DNA from: Cohnella ginsengisoli
GTDB taxonomy: Bacteria; Bacillota; Bacilli; Paenibacillales; Paenibacillaceae
DNA length: 64,000 nucleotides
Assembly: GCF_029525555.1 (NCBI RefSeq)
Contig: NZ_JAPDHZ010000002.1
Coordinates: 285,868 to 349,867 of the forward strand
Direction: 5' to 3'
Shown one piece after another: positions 9,434-18,964 of this stretch. The position numbers and the translations under genes were made by a program. The notes beneath the pieces are model-generated. The model was not told the DNA's origin. It worked only from the letters and a program-made list of their open reading frames with translations, and did no database searches. Within the stretch, counting starts at the first letter, position 1. Each line of letters opens with the position of its first letter.

Positions 9434-10610
9434 TTAATAGGCCCTCGTCTGCTTCATATAATTCTCGTAGTTCGCGCGGATTTCTTCCATGGAATCCCCG
9501 CCGAACTTTTCAAGAAACGCTTTGGCGACTTCCCAGACGACCACGTTCTCCATCACGACGCTCGCCGCCGGCACCGCGCACGCATCCGAACGCTCGACCT
9601 GAGCGGTAAAAGGCTCGCGCGTGTCGATGTCAACGCTTTTCAGCGGCTTGTACAGCGTCGGGATCGGCTTCATGACGCCGCGCACGACGATCGGTTCGCC
9701 GTTCGTCATGCCGCCTTCGAAGCCGCCCAATCGGTTGCTCGCCCGATGATAGCCCTTTTCATTGGTATATAAAATCTCGTCGTGAACCTGCGAGCCGGGA
9801 CGATCGGCCGCCTCGAAGCCGATGCCGATCTCGACGCCTTTGAAGGCGTTGATCGAAACGACCGCCTGGGCGATACGACCGTCGAGCTTGCGATCCCACT
9901 GTACGTGACTGCCGAGACCGATCGGCAGGCCCGTCACGATGCATTCGACGACGCCGCCGATGGAATCCCCGTCCGCCTTGGTCTTATCGATCAGCTCGAT
10001 CATCCGCTGCTCCGTCTCGGCGTCGATGACGCGAACGGAGGAAGACTCCGTACGCTCGATCAGTTCGTCCACGCCGATGTCCGCAGGAAGCGGCGGCGCT
10101 TTGATCCCGCCGATGGAGACGACGTGGCCGGCTACGCGAATGCCGAATTCGGCGAGCAGCTGTCTTGCGACGGCGCCGACGGCCACTCTGGCAGCCGTCT
10201 CCCGCGCGCTGGAACGCTCCAAAATGTTGCGAAGGTCCTTCTGCTCGTACTTGATGCCGCCGTTCAGGTCGGCATGGCCCGGACGCGGACGGTGCACGCG
10301 CCGCTTGGCCTCGTCGCCGCCTTCGATCGGCTCGACGTTCATGACCGAAGTCCAGTGCTTCCAGTCGTTGTTGGCGACGATAAGCGCGACCGGCGCGCCG
10401 GTCGTGCGGCCGTGGCGTACGCCGCCCACGATCTGGGCCGTATCCTGCTCGATCTGCATCCGCCGTCCGCGGCCGTGTCCCTTTTGCCTGCGTTGAAGCT
10501 GGAAGTTAAGCGCCTCGAAATCAAGCTCCAGATTGCTCGGCAAACCTTCGATAATAGCGGTAAGCTGCGGGCCGTGCGTCTCCCCCCGCGGTTAAGTAGC
10601 GTAGTGTCAA
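9434..10610 (-). CDS. aroC: Chorismate synthase AroC (aroF in B. subtilis; TTG start, one frameshift)
   Basis: FMN-dependent trans-elimination of EPSP to chorismate, the branch point that feeds trpE, aroH and the futalosine enzyme MqnA, all nearby. Signatures are [24 protein letters not shown] and [14 protein letters not shown]. The ATG-less N-terminus is recovered by removing one C from the run at 10582-10587, giving [19 protein letters not shown]. Translation then starts at TTG with GGGGAGG upstream. Restored length is about 391 residues, normal for the family. Confidence 0.95.
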
Positions 10611-10656
10611 GTGAGTTCCTCCCCGAGTCTTGCGGCAACCTCGAATACTTTTGTTT

Positions 10657-10686
10657 ATTATAGTACAGCGTTAAAGCTTTTGACAA
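10657..10686 (-). promoter_or_regulatory. Promoter of the aroC-aroB-aroH unit
   Basis: TTGTCA and a perfect TATAAT are separated by 18 bp on the minus strand, about 45 bases before the aroC start. It is the only good promoter in the short gap and overlaps the end of the preceding terminator. Confidence 0.7.
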
Positions 10687-10713
10687 GAAAAGAGCCCGCC
10701 CATACGGACGGAC
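10684..10713 (-). terminator. Terminator after the small gene following cheR
   Basis: GTCCGTCC pairs with GGGCGGGC (two G-U pairs) around a four-base loop, followed by TCTTTTCTT. It would end the cheR-side transcript just before the aroC promoter. Confidence 0.6.
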
Positions 10714-10745
10714 CGGGATTCGGCGCGGCCCTTCCCGACGCTGCT

Positions 10746-10937
10746 TCAGTCGCGGGAGCCGGCCATGTCTCGCCTGTCTTCGCCGGAGACGGCTTTGTCC
10801 TTCGCCGCGAGGCGAGCTTGCACCGCTTCAGGCACCAGGCTAAGCAGAGACGGATGCTCTAGCCCCATGATTTGCGCGCATTCCTGCGCCGTGATGAGCC
10901 CGTTCCGATAGGCTTCGATCGCTTTGCGCTTGTCCAT
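10746..10937 (-). CDS. Small hypothetical protein (63 aa)
   Basis: I do not recognise this gene. It begins MDKRKAIEAYRNG with GGAGGG six bases before the ATG. The first 30 residues (YRNGLITAQECAQIMGL) could form two helices like a small helix-turn-helix, and the rest is charged. It has no membrane segment or signal. It sits 28 bases behind cheR and before a terminator, so it is probably the last gene of the ndk-cheR side. Confidence 0.6.
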   Translation of the reverse strand: MDKRKAIEAYRNGLITAQECAQIMGLEHPSLLSLVPEAVQARLAAKDKAVSGEDRRDMAGSRD

Positions 10938-10965
10938 GATTCCCTCCGCTGCCTCTTGATCGCTC

Positions 10966-11796
10966 CTAGTATCGCGCAGCGGAGGCCGCTTCATACGATG
11001 CGGCGGTAGAAAAAGTGTCAGCCGTCTCCAGCCCATATTGGCCGGGCGAGAAAATCTGCTCGGTGCTGCCGACGAAGAGGATGCCTCCCGGCTTCAGCGC
11101 CTTGGCGAACTTCTCGTACAGCTGCTGCTTCGCTTCTTCGGTAAAGTAAATCATGACGTTGCGGCAGACGATCAAGTCAAAGCCGTCCTGGAACGAGTCG
11201 AAAAGCAGGTTTTGCTTCTGGAACCGGACGGCGCGCTTCAGTTTGTCGTCGACCTGGAAGAAGTCGCCGCCGCCTTTGAAGTAAACGTCCGCCATGCCTT
11301 TCGGCACTTCCCGGATCGAGCGCTCGGGGTAGATGCCGTTTTTGGCTTTGGCGAGCACGCCCTCGTCGATATCGGTCGCGAGCAGCGTCGCTTGGCCGAG
11401 GGCCCCGAGCCGGTCGAGGATCATCGCGATCGTATAAGGCTCTTCTCCCGTCGAGCATGCGGCGCTCCAAACTTTAAGTTTGGGCGAACGCTTGATCATG
11501 TCCGGCAGAAATCGCTCCATCAACATGTTCCAGCGATTCGGGTTGCGCCAAAATTCGGAGACGTTGATCGTCATGCGGTCCAAAAATTCGTTGCGAAGGC
11601 GCGGTTCGTCCATGATCGCTTTAAAATAGGAAGAAAAATCGGCAAAACCGTTTTTGACGCGCAGCGTCGTAAGCCGCCTGCGCATCTGCGTTTCTTTGTA
11701 CTGCGAAAGATCGATGGACGTAGCCTTGCGGACGTTCGCGATAAAATTGGCGAAATCCTCGTCCTCCGGCGCCATCCGCGCTGAATGTTCGCTCAT
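10966..11796 (-). CDS. cheR: Chemotaxis protein methyltransferase CheR
   Basis: Methylates glutamates of chemoreceptors using SAM. The N-terminal helical domain spans about residues 10-80 (DLSQYKETQMRRRL). The SAM-binding domain holds WSAACSTGEEPYTIA, LLATDID, and CRNVMIYF. At 276 residues it matches CheR. The ATG at 11796 is chosen because GGGGAG lies seven bases upstream; another ATG two codons earlier is too close. Its place between ndk and aroC is as in B. subtilis. Confidence 0.95.
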   Translation of the reverse strand: MSEHSARMAPEDEDFANFIANVRKATSIDLSQYKETQMRRRLTTLRVKNGFADFSSYFKAIMDEPRLRNEFLDRMTINVSEFWRNPNRWNMLMERFLPDMIKRSPKLKVWSAACSTGEEPYTIAMILDRLGALGQATLLATDIDEGVLAKAKNGIYPERSIREVPKGMADVYFKGGGDFFQVDDKLKRAVRFQKQNLLFDSFQDGFDLIVCRNVMIYFTEEAKQQLYEKFAKALKPGGILFVGSTEQIFSPGQYGLETADTFSTAASYEAASAARY

Positions 11797-11836
11797 GCCC
11801 ATGCTCCCCGTCGGTTCGTAACGCTGGCTAAACTGC

Positions 11837-12281
11837 CTAGATCCACACTTGAATGACTTTTTCGTAGTCGAGAAGCTCATCCTCGTCAAAAAAAGATGCC
11901 GATCTCGCGAAGCGCGTTGTCGTGCGAATCCGAGCCGTGAATCAAGTTGTAATTCGTATGTATCGCGTAATCTCCGCGAATCGTCCCCGGAGCGGCCTCG
12001 ATGCCGCTCGTCTTGCCGATCAGCTGGCGGGCGGCCGCGACGGCTTCATCGCCCTCCCATACCATGGCGAAAACGGGGCCGGAAGTAATGAAGGTAATCA
12101 GACGGTCGTAAAAGACCTTGCCCTTATGTTCGGCGTAATGCCGCTCGGCCAGTTCTGGCGTTACCCGCATCAGCTTGGCGGCGATCAGCTTCAGTCCCTT
12201 GCGCTCGAAGCGGCCGACGATCTCCCCGATCAGCCCCCGTTCGACGCCGTCAGGCTTTACCATGAGATACGTGCGTTCCAT
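11837..12281 (-). CDS. ndk: Nucleoside diphosphate kinase Ndk (one frameshift)
   Basis: Transfers phosphate between nucleoside triphosphates and diphosphates through a phosphohistidine. It starts [18 protein letters not shown] and has the active-site His in NLIHGSDS. As read, it stops early after REIGIFF because of a seven-A run on the plus strand (11888-11894). Removing one A restores [16 protein letters not shown] and a 147-residue protein, the usual Ndk length. The second of two adjacent ATGs has the better spacing to GGGGG. Confidence 0.95.
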
Positions 12282-12358
12282 CATTCAACCCCCTGTATTA
12301 CGAAAGGCCTGTCCGGCGCATCCGCGGCATTTCCATCATTTTACCACAATCATGCCGA

Positions 12359-13334
12359 TTAATAGCTTCTTTGCGCCACAAATCTCGCGATATCGGCTAA
12401 ATTTTTGCGCGCGGGGATCGACGGCAAGCCTTCAAGCAGCTTAAGCGCCTTGGCCATGTACCGCTCGGCCAGCGCCTCGGCCTGCCGAATGCCCGAGCTG
12501 CCCCGCACGAGCTTGACGGCCGCGCTCGAATCCGCCATCCCGCCCGCGGCCTGAATGCTGGCGATCTCGCCCAGCAGCTTGTCCCGAAGCGCCGGTTCCT
12601 GCAGCGCGTAAAGGACGGGCAGCGTAATGTTGCCCTGCCTCAGGTCGCTGCCCGGCGGCTTTCCGATCGCCTTCTCCGTGCCGCACAAATCGAGCAGATC
12701 GTCCGTGATTTGAAACAGCATGCCGACGTTGTAGCCGTACCGGTACAAGATGTCGCACTGCTTTTTTAGGCGCGCCCGCCGCCATCGCGCCGAGCTGGCA
12801 GCTGATGGCGATGAGCAGCGCGGTCTTGCGGCGAATGCGCAGCAAATAGTTGCGGACGCTCTGCTCCGTGTTGAAAAAGTCGCGAATCTGCTCCATCTCT
12901 CCGATGCACATCTGAACGATCGCGCCGGACAAAATCTGATGAATGCGAGGTTGCGCGAGCTCCGTCGCGATGACGAGCGACTTGCCGTGCAGATAATCGC
13001 CGGTGAACATCGCGATGCGGTTGTCCCACTTCGCCTTGACCGTCGGCTGCCCGCGGCGCGTGTCCGCGTCGTCGATCACGTCGTCGTGCACGAGCGACGC
13101 CATATGAATAAGCTCGAGCGGCACGGCGACGCGCTTGAGCTGGTCGAGCGAATAGTGGCCGAACTTGCCCGACAGCAGCACGAACACCGGACGCAGGCGC
13201 TTGCCTCCCGCCTTCAGCAGGTGCAGCGCCGATTCGTTCAGGAGCGGCAGGTCGCTGGCGACGCTGCTTGCCAGCGCGTCTTCGATCGCCTGCAGATCGG
13301 ATTTGAGTGAAGCGTAGAGCTGCATCAACTTCAT
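12359..13334 (-). CDS. hepT: Heptaprenyl diphosphate synthase component II HepT (one frameshift)
   Basis: Catalytic subunit of the heterodimer that makes the C35 side chain of menaquinone-7, with HepS as partner. Both aspartate-rich motifs are present (DDVIDDADTRRG near residue 84 and DDLLD near 212), as is GGKRLRP. The reading breaks at a six-T run at 12762-12767; removing one base gives APKKQCDILYRYGYNVGMLFQ. The restored length is about 324 residues. The gene order hepS-menG-(ubiA-ubiX-mqnA)-hepT puts side-chain and ring enzymes together. Confidence 0.94.
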
Positions 13335-13349
13335 ATAGTCACCTTCGGT

Positions 13350-14232
13350 TCATTGTGGTGGTGCCGCTGGCGTCGCGACCGGTCCGGCCAAGCTCCATTC
13401 CTCGATCGCGACATTCTTGTCCATATAGCCGAGCTCTCTCGCGTATTTGAAAAACAACGACAAGCCTTCGCGCTGTCCCGCCTCGAAATCGTGGTTCAGC
13501 CCGTCGAAGTAGCTTTTCCAATAGGCCTCGGTACCGCCGACGGATCGAAGCGCGTGCTCGATCACAGGCCGCATGTCGCCGTACGAACGCCGCTTGGCGT
13601 TGACCAAGGCCCCGTAGATCTCTCCGATGTCCGCAGACTTCTCGGCGGCGGCCTCCCGTCTGACGGCCCATACCGCGAAGGTCATCCACATGCCCGTAAA
13701 CCGATACCAGCTGTCCGACAGGTCGACGACCTCGTAGCCATGGTTTACCCAGGAGGCCCGAATGGCGTGGTCGCCGATGAGAAGCGCGGCGTCGGCATGC
13801 TTCAGCATCGAATCAAGGTCAGGTTCGGCGGATTCGTATACCGGATGGCCGCCGTGAAATTTTTCCATCAAAATTTTTAATAGATTCACCGAGGTAGCCG
13901 ACGTGGTCGTCATGGCGATCCGACCGCCGTCCAGCACCTTTTTTGAGCGGTGACTTCAGGAACAGCAGAATCGACTGTACGGGACCGCGTGCGCTCACCG
14001 ACAGATTCGGAAGCAGTACGTAGTCTTCGCTGTTAAGGCCATAGGCGAACGAAGAGATCGCCGCCATGTCGATCGCGCCTTCGCGCAGCCGCCGGTTGAG
14101 CTCGGCGGGCATTGCCCGCACCAGCTTAGGCGCGCAGCGGAGCTGCTCGGGCTCGAAGTGATGGAACACTGGCCATACGTTCGTATAGTCGATTCTGCCG
14201 ATCCGGATCGGCTCCGTTCGGTCAAGATTCAT
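13350..14232 (-). CDS. mqnA: Chorismate dehydratase MqnA, futalosine menaquinone pathway (one frameshift)
   Basis: MqnA converts chorismate to 3-enolpyruvylbenzoate, the first step of the futalosine route. The N-terminus (RIGRIDYTNVWPVFHHF) and DMAAISSFAYG resemble the MqnA/MqnD periplasmic-binding-protein fold. A six-T run at 13939-13944 breaks the frame; removing one base joins SPLKK to VLDGGRIAMTTTSATSVNLL. The restored protein has about 293 residues. Its start overlaps the ubiX stop. MqnA is preferred over MqnD because of length and sequence feel, not by alignment. Confidence 0.85.
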
Positions 14233-14845
14233 TGCTTTCGCCCCATCTGCTGTATAAATGATGATCCAGTCCCATGACGTCCATGATCTTGCCGGTCATG
14301 AACCTGACGACATCTTCAAGCGACTGCGGACCTTGGTAAAACGCGGGCATCGCAGGAATGATGCGGACGCCGATCCGAGCGAGCTTCAGCATGTTTTCCA
14401 AATGCACCGCACTAAGCGGCGTCTCACGCGGCACCAGCAGCAGCGGGCGCCCTTCCTTCATCGTTACGTCGGCCGCCCGCGTCAACAGGTTGTCCGAGCT
14501 GGCGTGGGCGATCGCGGAGAGCGTCCCCATCGAGCAAGGGACGACGACCATCCCCTCGCATCGAAAGGACCCGCTTGCGATCGCGGCGCCAATATCGCCG
14601 GGCGGATAGTAGACCAGCTCGCCGCCTTCTATGTCCGCGAAAGCCTCGGCTACAGAAGCGGCGCGCTTGGTCGCGTTCCAGCCGAGCTCCTCCTTGAGCA
14701 CGCGCCATCCCGCTTCGGAGATGACCAGGTGTACATCGATACCCGCTCTCAGCAGCTCCCGGCACAAGCTGATGCCATAAGTCGCACCGCTCGCGCCGGT
14801 AATTCCGACCGCCCAACGACGAGGACGATCCGCCTGCCTCACCAT
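14222..14845 (-). CDS. ubiX: UbiX-type flavin prenyltransferase
   Basis: Makes prenylated FMN, the cofactor of UbiD-type decarboxylases. The FMN-binding start is AVGITGASGATYG. PCSMGTLSAIAHASSDNLLTRAADV and LLLVPRETPLS are hallmarks of the family. It has 207 residues. In futalosine-pathway organisms it would serve the UbiD-like decarboxylase of late menaquinone synthesis, which fits its overlap with ubiA and mqnA. No ubiD homologue lies in this window. Confidence 0.93.
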   Translation of the reverse strand: MVRQADRPRRWAVGITGASGATYGISLCRELLRAGIDVHLVISEAGWRVLKEELGWNATKRAASVAEAFADIEGGELVYYPPGDIGAAIASGSFRCEGMVVVPCSMGTLSAIAHASSDNLLTRAADVTMKEGRPLLLVPRETPLSAVHLENMLKLARIGVRIIPAMPAFYQGPQSLEDVVRFMTGKIMDVMGLDHHLYSRWGESNES

Positions 14846-15714
14846 CTGTGCACCAGCACGAGATCAATGAAGGTAAACGCGAACAAAACCGTGCTAAGCA
14901 CGCCGTTCATCGTAAAGAAAGCGGCATTCAGCTTGCTCAAATCGTTAGGCTTCACAAGCTGATGCTCATAGTAAAGCAGCACGGCCGCCACGATGGTGCC
15001 GGCCAGATACCACCAGCTGAGGTCCGTCATGGCTAGGAGCAAAACGAAGCCGGCGAGCGTGACGACATGCATGACCCTGGCGGTCATCAGTGCCGTGGCG
15101 ATGCCGAAGCGCGCCGGGTATGAGTACAAGCCTTCCTTGCGGTCGAAGTCGACATCCTGGCAGGCGTATATAATATCGAAGCCCGTCGACCACAAGGCGA
15201 CCGCCGCGAACAGCACGACTGCAGGCCATGTGATCGTCCCGGTGACGGCCACCCAGCCCCCGAGCGGGGCGAGTCCGAGCGTGAGCCCCAGCACAAGATG
15301 GCAGGCCCACGTGAAGCGCTTGGTGTAAGAATAGATGACCGTCATAAATACCGCGACCGGCATCAGCTTAAGCGCCAGCGGGTTCAACTGCGATGCCGCC
15401 CAGAACAGCAGAGCGAAGGAAACGATAACGAAGAGCACCGCTTCGGACGACTTCAGCAAGCCCGCAGGAATCGCTCTTCCCGCCGTTCGCGGGTTGCGCG
15501 CGTCGATGGCCTTGTCGATGATCCGGTTCAAACTCATCGCGGCCGTCCGCGCGCCGACCATCGCGAGCAGGATCCAACCGCACTGCGCCCACGAAGGCAG
15601 CTCGCGGTTAACGGTGACGGAGCCTAGGATCGTGCCGACGTAGGCGAAGGGCAAAGCGAATATCGTATGTTCAAACTTAATCATTTCGAGGAAAATCTTT
15701 AACTTCCGAATCAT
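14839..15714 (-). CDS. ubiA: UbiA-family polyprenyltransferase (MqnP-like)
   Basis: Integral membrane enzyme that attaches the heptaprenyl chain to the aromatic ring. Both Asp motifs are present: [18 protein letters not shown] near residue 64 and [12 protein letters not shown] near 190. There are about eight membrane spans and 291 residues. It lies between menG and ubiX with short overlaps. The context with mqnA suggests the MqnP role (6-carboxy-1,4-naphthoquinone substrate) rather than MenA. Confidence 0.92.
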   Translation of the reverse strand: MIRKLKIFLEMIKFEHTIFALPFAYVGTILGSVTVNRELPSWAQCGWILLAMVGARTAAMSLNRIIDKAIDARNPRTAGRAIPAGLLKSSEAVLFVIVSFALLFWAASQLNPLALKLMPVAVFMTVIYSYTKRFTWACHLVLGLTLGLAPLGGWVAVTGTITWPAVVLFAAVALWSTGFDIIYACQDVDFDRKEGLYSYPARFGIATALMTARVMHVVTLAGFVLLLAMTDLSWWYLAGTIVAAVLLYYEHQLVKPNDLSKLNAAFFTMNGVLSTVLFAFTFIDLVLVHRW

Positions 15715-16440
15715 GCCCGTTCATTCCCTTTCTTCCCCATATGCAACGCCGCGACGCCGCCGGCTAGCGGATACGCGCGCACTTCCTGCAGGCCGGCCTC
15801 TCTGAACATCTCGGCAAGCCTCGGCAGGTCGGGAAAATCGGCCAGCGACTCGGGCAGCCAGCGGTACTGGTCGTACTTGCGCGCCACGAGCTTGCCGAGC
15901 AGGGGCATCAACTTTTTAAAGTAGAAATAATAAATGGCTTTAAACGGCTGCCAACCCGGCTTGGACATCTCCAGACAGACGACCTGTCCGCCCGGCTTGA
16001 CGACGCGATGCATTTCGGAAAGTACCTTGGCGTAATCGGGCACGTTGCGAAGCCCGAAGCCGATCGTCACATAATCGAACGCGTTGTCCGCAAAAGGAAG
16101 CTCCATGGCGTTGCCCTGCACGAGCTCGATCTGTTTGTCCAAGCCCTTTTGCTTGACCTTCTCCCGGCCGACGGCGAGCATGCCGGCGCTGAAGTCCAGT
16201 CCGACGGTTCGTCCGGTACGGCTCGCCTCGGCCAGCGCGATGGTCCAGTCGCAGGTGCCGCAGCAGAGATCCAGCGAAGTCTCGCCGTTTTTTTACGTTC
16301 ATCTTGCGCATAGTGAATTTCCGCCACGCCTTGTGGCGGCGGAAGCTGATAATGTCGTTCATCATATCGTACTTCGGCGCGATGCTCTCGAAGACGGAAT
16401 GAACGTGATTCTGCTTGGACTTCGCATCCATTCTGGTCAT
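15711..16440 (-). CDS. menG: Demethylmenaquinone methyltransferase MenG/UbiE (one frameshift)
   Basis: SAM-dependent last step of menaquinone synthesis. Motifs are [14 protein letters not shown] at the N-terminus, the SAM-binding [11 protein letters not shown], and [10 protein letters not shown] seven-T run at 16288-16294 splits the frame; removing one base gives [17 protein letters not shown]. Restored length is about 242 residues. AAGGAG precedes the ATG, which overlaps the hepS stop as ATGA. Confidence 0.95.
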
Positions 16441-17315
16441 CCCAACTCCTTGATCGCCGCGGCCGGCACCCACGCCGGTCCCTGTAGAAACGGCTCGATT
16501 AAACTCGCCAGCTCCGCCGCCAGTTTGTCCGACGGAAGCTTGGGCAGCATCGCTTGGAGCTGTCCGGCGGACTGCCTCAGCTGTGCGACGAGCTTGTCCG
16601 CAACGCCATACTTGTCCATCAGCTGGCGAAGCAGGCCGTGATCGTCCGCCCGCTCCTCGAGCGCTCTCCGGTCCTCGGCGCTGCCTTCGCCCATGACATG
16701 CCATACGCCCCAGCTTCCGCTCAGCTCATCCGGGCGCTGAAGCCGGAGCAGTTCTTGGAGGAGCAGCTCGCACCGGGAAAAGCGTTCGACGAGCTCGGGC
16801 CACAGCTTGGCATACATGCCGTTCATCAGATGGCCGAACGACATGAAAAGAACGCCCCGGATCGCTGAACCGTAGCTGACGTATTCTTCGGCGTTCATGC
16901 GCATTTGCTTCATTTTGCCGTACAAGGACATCTTGATCCGATTCACTTCGCATACCGCTTCGCTCAGCCGCTTGACCGTTTCGATCTGGCCGGCTTGGGA
17001 CAGCAAATGATAGAAACGGCCGCTGAAATAGTCGCCTGCCAGTACCTTCATCTGCCTGGCGCGCATTTGCTTCGTTTGGGCTTTGGCGCCGCTCTCTTCG
17101 TTTTCGACGAGATCGTGCGTATCGAGGCCCAGCTGGACCAAGGAAGTCGCGAGCGGATACAACTCCGCCTGTCCGCCCATCTCCTGCAGGTCCGCAAGCA
17201 CGGCTTGAAGCAGACGAACGCGCCCTTCCGGGAACTCGGGCAGGTCCGTATGCCTAGCGATCATATCGTATTCTGTATATTTGCGGGCCAATTGCGCGAT
17301 TGGTTTACGTGTCAT
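16437..17315 (-). CDS. hepS: Heptaprenyl diphosphate synthase component I HepS
   Basis: Non-catalytic partner subunit that sets the product length of HepT. The all-helical 292-residue protein contains [19 protein letters not shown] and [15 protein letters not shown], which are typical of HepS. It is about 40 residues longer than the B. subtilis protein. The ATG at 17315 follows CGGAGG; an upstream ATG is ignored. It is followed directly by menG, as in B. subtilis. Confidence 0.9.
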   Translation of the reverse strand: MTRKPIAQLARKYTEYDMIARHTDLPEFPEGRVRLLQAVLADLQEMGGQAELYPLATSLVQLGLDTHDLVENEESGAKAQTKQMRARQMKVLAGDYFSGRFYHLLSQAGQIETVKRLSEAVCEVNRIKMSLYGKMKQMRMNAEEYVSYGSAIRGVLFMSFGHLMNGMYAKLWPELVERFSRCELLLQELLRLQRPDELSGSWGVWHVMGEGSAEDRRALEERADDHGLLRQLMDKYGVADKLVAQLRQSAGQLQAMLPKLPSDKLAAELASLIEPFLQGPAWVPAAAIKELG

Positions 17316-17416
17316 GTTCAGCCTCCGGAGTTGCAAAACGCGGGTGTCGTCGCTTTTTCAATTGATTAATTATAACATAACCGTTTGCGCGCCGCATGAG
17401 ACGCGCAAACCGTTCA

Positions 17417-17935
17417 TTAAAATGCTAAATTTGCGAGCCAGGACCGCCCGGCCGCCGTCCAGTTCAAGCGAAATCGGGAAGCACGCGCCCCTTCGGACTG
17501 CATGGATTCGTTCAACGCCGCCCAATCCGCGGCCCTGATGTCAGCCGATGCGAGCAACACCCTGCGATCTTCCTCAGGGAAATAGATCCGTATCAAGAGC
17601 TGCCTGACATTGTTCACGCGCTCGAACGAAGCCCTGGACAGCTCGTATAGGTCCCCTAAAAGCGCTTCGGTGCCGCCCGAACCCGGCGCGACCGCCAGAT
17701 CCACGCTTAGGATGCCGGGCTCCCATCTGACGCGGTTAATCGCATTCGCGAGCGGCAAAGGATCGATCAGATCGGCGACGCCCTCGTCTACGAGACGTTC
17801 GCTGCGAATCGGGACGAACAGCCCTTCCGCGCCCGATCGGGTGCGTTCAGGCCGAGCAGGTTGAATCAGGCTGAGCAGCACGATGACGCAAACGCCGGCC
17901 GCAAGCAGCGCAATCCCGCTCCACCAATGACGCAT
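17417..17935 (-). CDS. Hypothetical membrane-anchored protein (172 aa)
   Basis: I recognise no family. Residues 5-25 form one membrane segment (SGIALLAAGVCVIVLLSLI) and the rest is predicted to be outside the cell, with a mixed alpha/beta character. A GGGAGG site precedes the ATG. It lies between the mtrB terminator and hepS, a position with no B. subtilis counterpart. Confidence 0.7.
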   Translation of the reverse strand: MRHWWSGIALLAAGVCVIVLLSLIQPARPERTRSGAEGLFVPIRSERLVDEGVADLIDPLPLANAINRVRWEPGILSVDLAVAPGSGGTEALLGDLYELSRASFERVNNVRQLLIRIYFPEEDRRVLLASADIRAADWAALNESMQSEGARASRFRLNWTAAGRSWLANLAF

Positions 17936-17983
17936 CGATATCCCTCCCGTGACCGAGCCTGGTCTTCGCTCCTTCCATTGTAT

Positions 17984-18012
17984 AAATAAAAAGGGCAGGC
18001 TATGCCTGCTCT
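17984..18012 (-). terminator. Rho-independent terminator of mtrB
   Basis: GAGCAGGC, ATA loop, GCCTGCCC, then TTTTTATTTATA. It begins 12 bases after the mtrB stop, so mtrB is a single-gene transcript. Confidence 0.85.
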
Positions 18013-18024
18013 ACGAGACATGCT

Positions 18025-18249
18025 TTAGTTGTCCGTCTCGACGATTCCGTACTTGGTCAATACCGTGGCTTTGCCGCGAATCTTAATGGCGGACGTATGG
18101 TCGGTAAATTGAGCGATCAGAACCTCGCCTTTGTCCAGCTTCTCCGTATGGTGAAATCGGGTATCCTGCCCGCGCGTCAATCCGATCACGTTCACGCCGC
18201 TTTCTTTGGCTTTGACCACGATATAATCCGCTTGGTTAGGTAATTCCAT
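18025..18249 (-). CDS. mtrB: trp RNA-binding attenuation protein TRAP (MtrB)
   Basis: Forms an 11-mer ring that binds tryptophan and wraps (G/U)AG-repeat RNA around its rim. The 74-residue sequence is strongly TRAP-like: [37 protein letters not shown] and HTSAIKIRG. The Lys of LDKGE and the Lys and Arg of AIKIRG correspond to the RNA-binding KKR triad known from B. subtilis. The target leader is upstream of trpE in this window. folE (mtrA), its usual operon partner, is not beside it. Confidence 0.97.
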   Translation of the reverse strand: MELPNQADYIVVKAKESGVNVIGLTRGQDTRFHHTEKLDKGEVLIAQFTDHTSAIKIRGKATVLTKYGIVETDN

Positions 18250-18314
18250 ATCGACTGCCTCCTTGTCATCTTTTTGACGGCTGTCTGCCTCAAAATTAGA
18301 ACGGCTCTACTAAT

Positions 18315-18349
18315 TAAAAACAGCTCCCCGGGTCGAAGCCGCGGGAAGC
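18315..18349 (-). terminator. Terminator of the tRNA-Pro gene
   Basis: GCTTCCCGCGG and CCGGGGAGC form an interrupted stem around CTTCGA, followed by TGTTTTTAATT. It starts 20 bases behind the encoded CCA end. Confidence 0.7.
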
Positions 18350-18369
18350 AGTCTTGTTCACGTATGTAA

Positions 18370-18446
18370 TGGTCGGAACGGCGGGATTCGAACCCACGAC
18401 CTCACCCACCCCAAGGGTGCGCGCTACCAGACTGTGCTACGTCCCG
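18370..18446 (-). tRNA. tRNA-Pro, anticodon GGG
   Basis: The 77 bases fold as a standard cloverleaf: acceptor CGGGACG/CGTTCCG (one G-U), D-loop with GG (TCTGGTA), anticodon stem CACCC/GGGTG with loop TTGGGGT, TTCGAATC T-loop, and an encoded CCA. Loop positions 34-36 are GGG, which reads CCC and CCU proline codons. It lies between the LytTR gene and mtrB. Confidence 0.95.
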
Positions 18447-18546
18447 GAATAATAGCGAACGTATGTGATTATAGCATGCTCTACGATTCGCTTGCAAGCT
18501 TAACTCGATCGTTCGAAAAAATATTTGGAGCGATCGATCCCAGGTA

Positions 18547-18575
18547 GCCGACGGCGATCTAGCAGTGCCGTCGGC
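18547..18575 (-). terminator. Hairpin behind the LytTR gene
   Basis: A perfect 9-bp stem (GCCGACGGC / GCCGTCGGC) with an 11-base loop lies nine bases after the lytTR stop. No U-tract follows directly; the first T-run is 25 bases on. It may terminate poorly and let the agr-like transcript run into the tRNA, or it may protect the 3' end. Confidence 0.5.
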
Positions 18576-18583
18576 CATTCCTC

Positions 18584-18964
18584 TTAAGCTTTGGAAGGCT
18601 TGAGATTCAATCTGTAAGCAGGCGCCTCGGAACCTTCACGGAGGAATGCGACCAAGTCCTTGTGATGGGCCCTGGACACCGGCGCGCTGATGCCGCCTTC
18701 AAAAAACACGCGCCCGAGATCTCCGTCGTACCGCTGGATTTTATCCGTTTGCACCAAATAGCCGCGTTCGACTTTTCGGAAGCCTTCACCGGATAAGTAG
18801 CGGTCGAATTCTTCAAGGGAGCTGAGATGGCTGAAGACGCCGTACGATGTCTGAAACTTGATAACTCCGTTCTCGATGAACTGGAACAGCACATCTTCGA
18901 GCGGAATCTCGATCACTTCAACCTCTTTGCCGCGGCGAATGGAAACCGGAATCAATTTGCTCAT
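18584..18964 (-). CDS. Stand-alone LytTR DNA-binding regulator (agr-like locus)
   Basis: The 126-residue protein is one LytTR domain. An N-terminal strand is followed by IPLEDVLFQFIENGVIKFQT, LSSLEEFDRYL, FRKVERGYLVQTDKIQRYDG and ISAPVSRAHHKDLVAFL, the canonical order including the conserved R..YLV and PVSR. There is no receiver domain and no phosphorylatable Asp upstream, so it is not a classical AgrA. Its ATG overlaps the agrD stop (ATGA) and AAGGAG lies inside agrD. Single-domain LytTR proteins paired with membrane proteins are known as LytTR regulatory systems (HdrRM, BrsRM in streptococci). Confidence 0.88.
   Translation of the reverse strand: MSKLIPVSIRRGKEVEVIEIPLEDVLFQFIENGVIKFQTSYGVFSHLSSLEEFDRYLSGEGFRKVERGYLVQTDKIQRYDGDLGRVFFEGGISAPVSRAHHKDLVAFLREGSEAPAYRLNLKPSKA

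Noticed and set aside
18264..18315. TRAP or riboswitch control of mtrB itself
   Set aside because: The short leader has no array of (G/T)AG triplets and no terminator before the gene apart from that of the upstream tRNA.
18370..18446. tRNA-Pro as the attachment site of a mobile island carrying the agr-like genes
   Set aside because: The cassette lies at the 5' side of the tRNA, no integrase is present, and I found no repeat of the tRNA 3' end near hbs.
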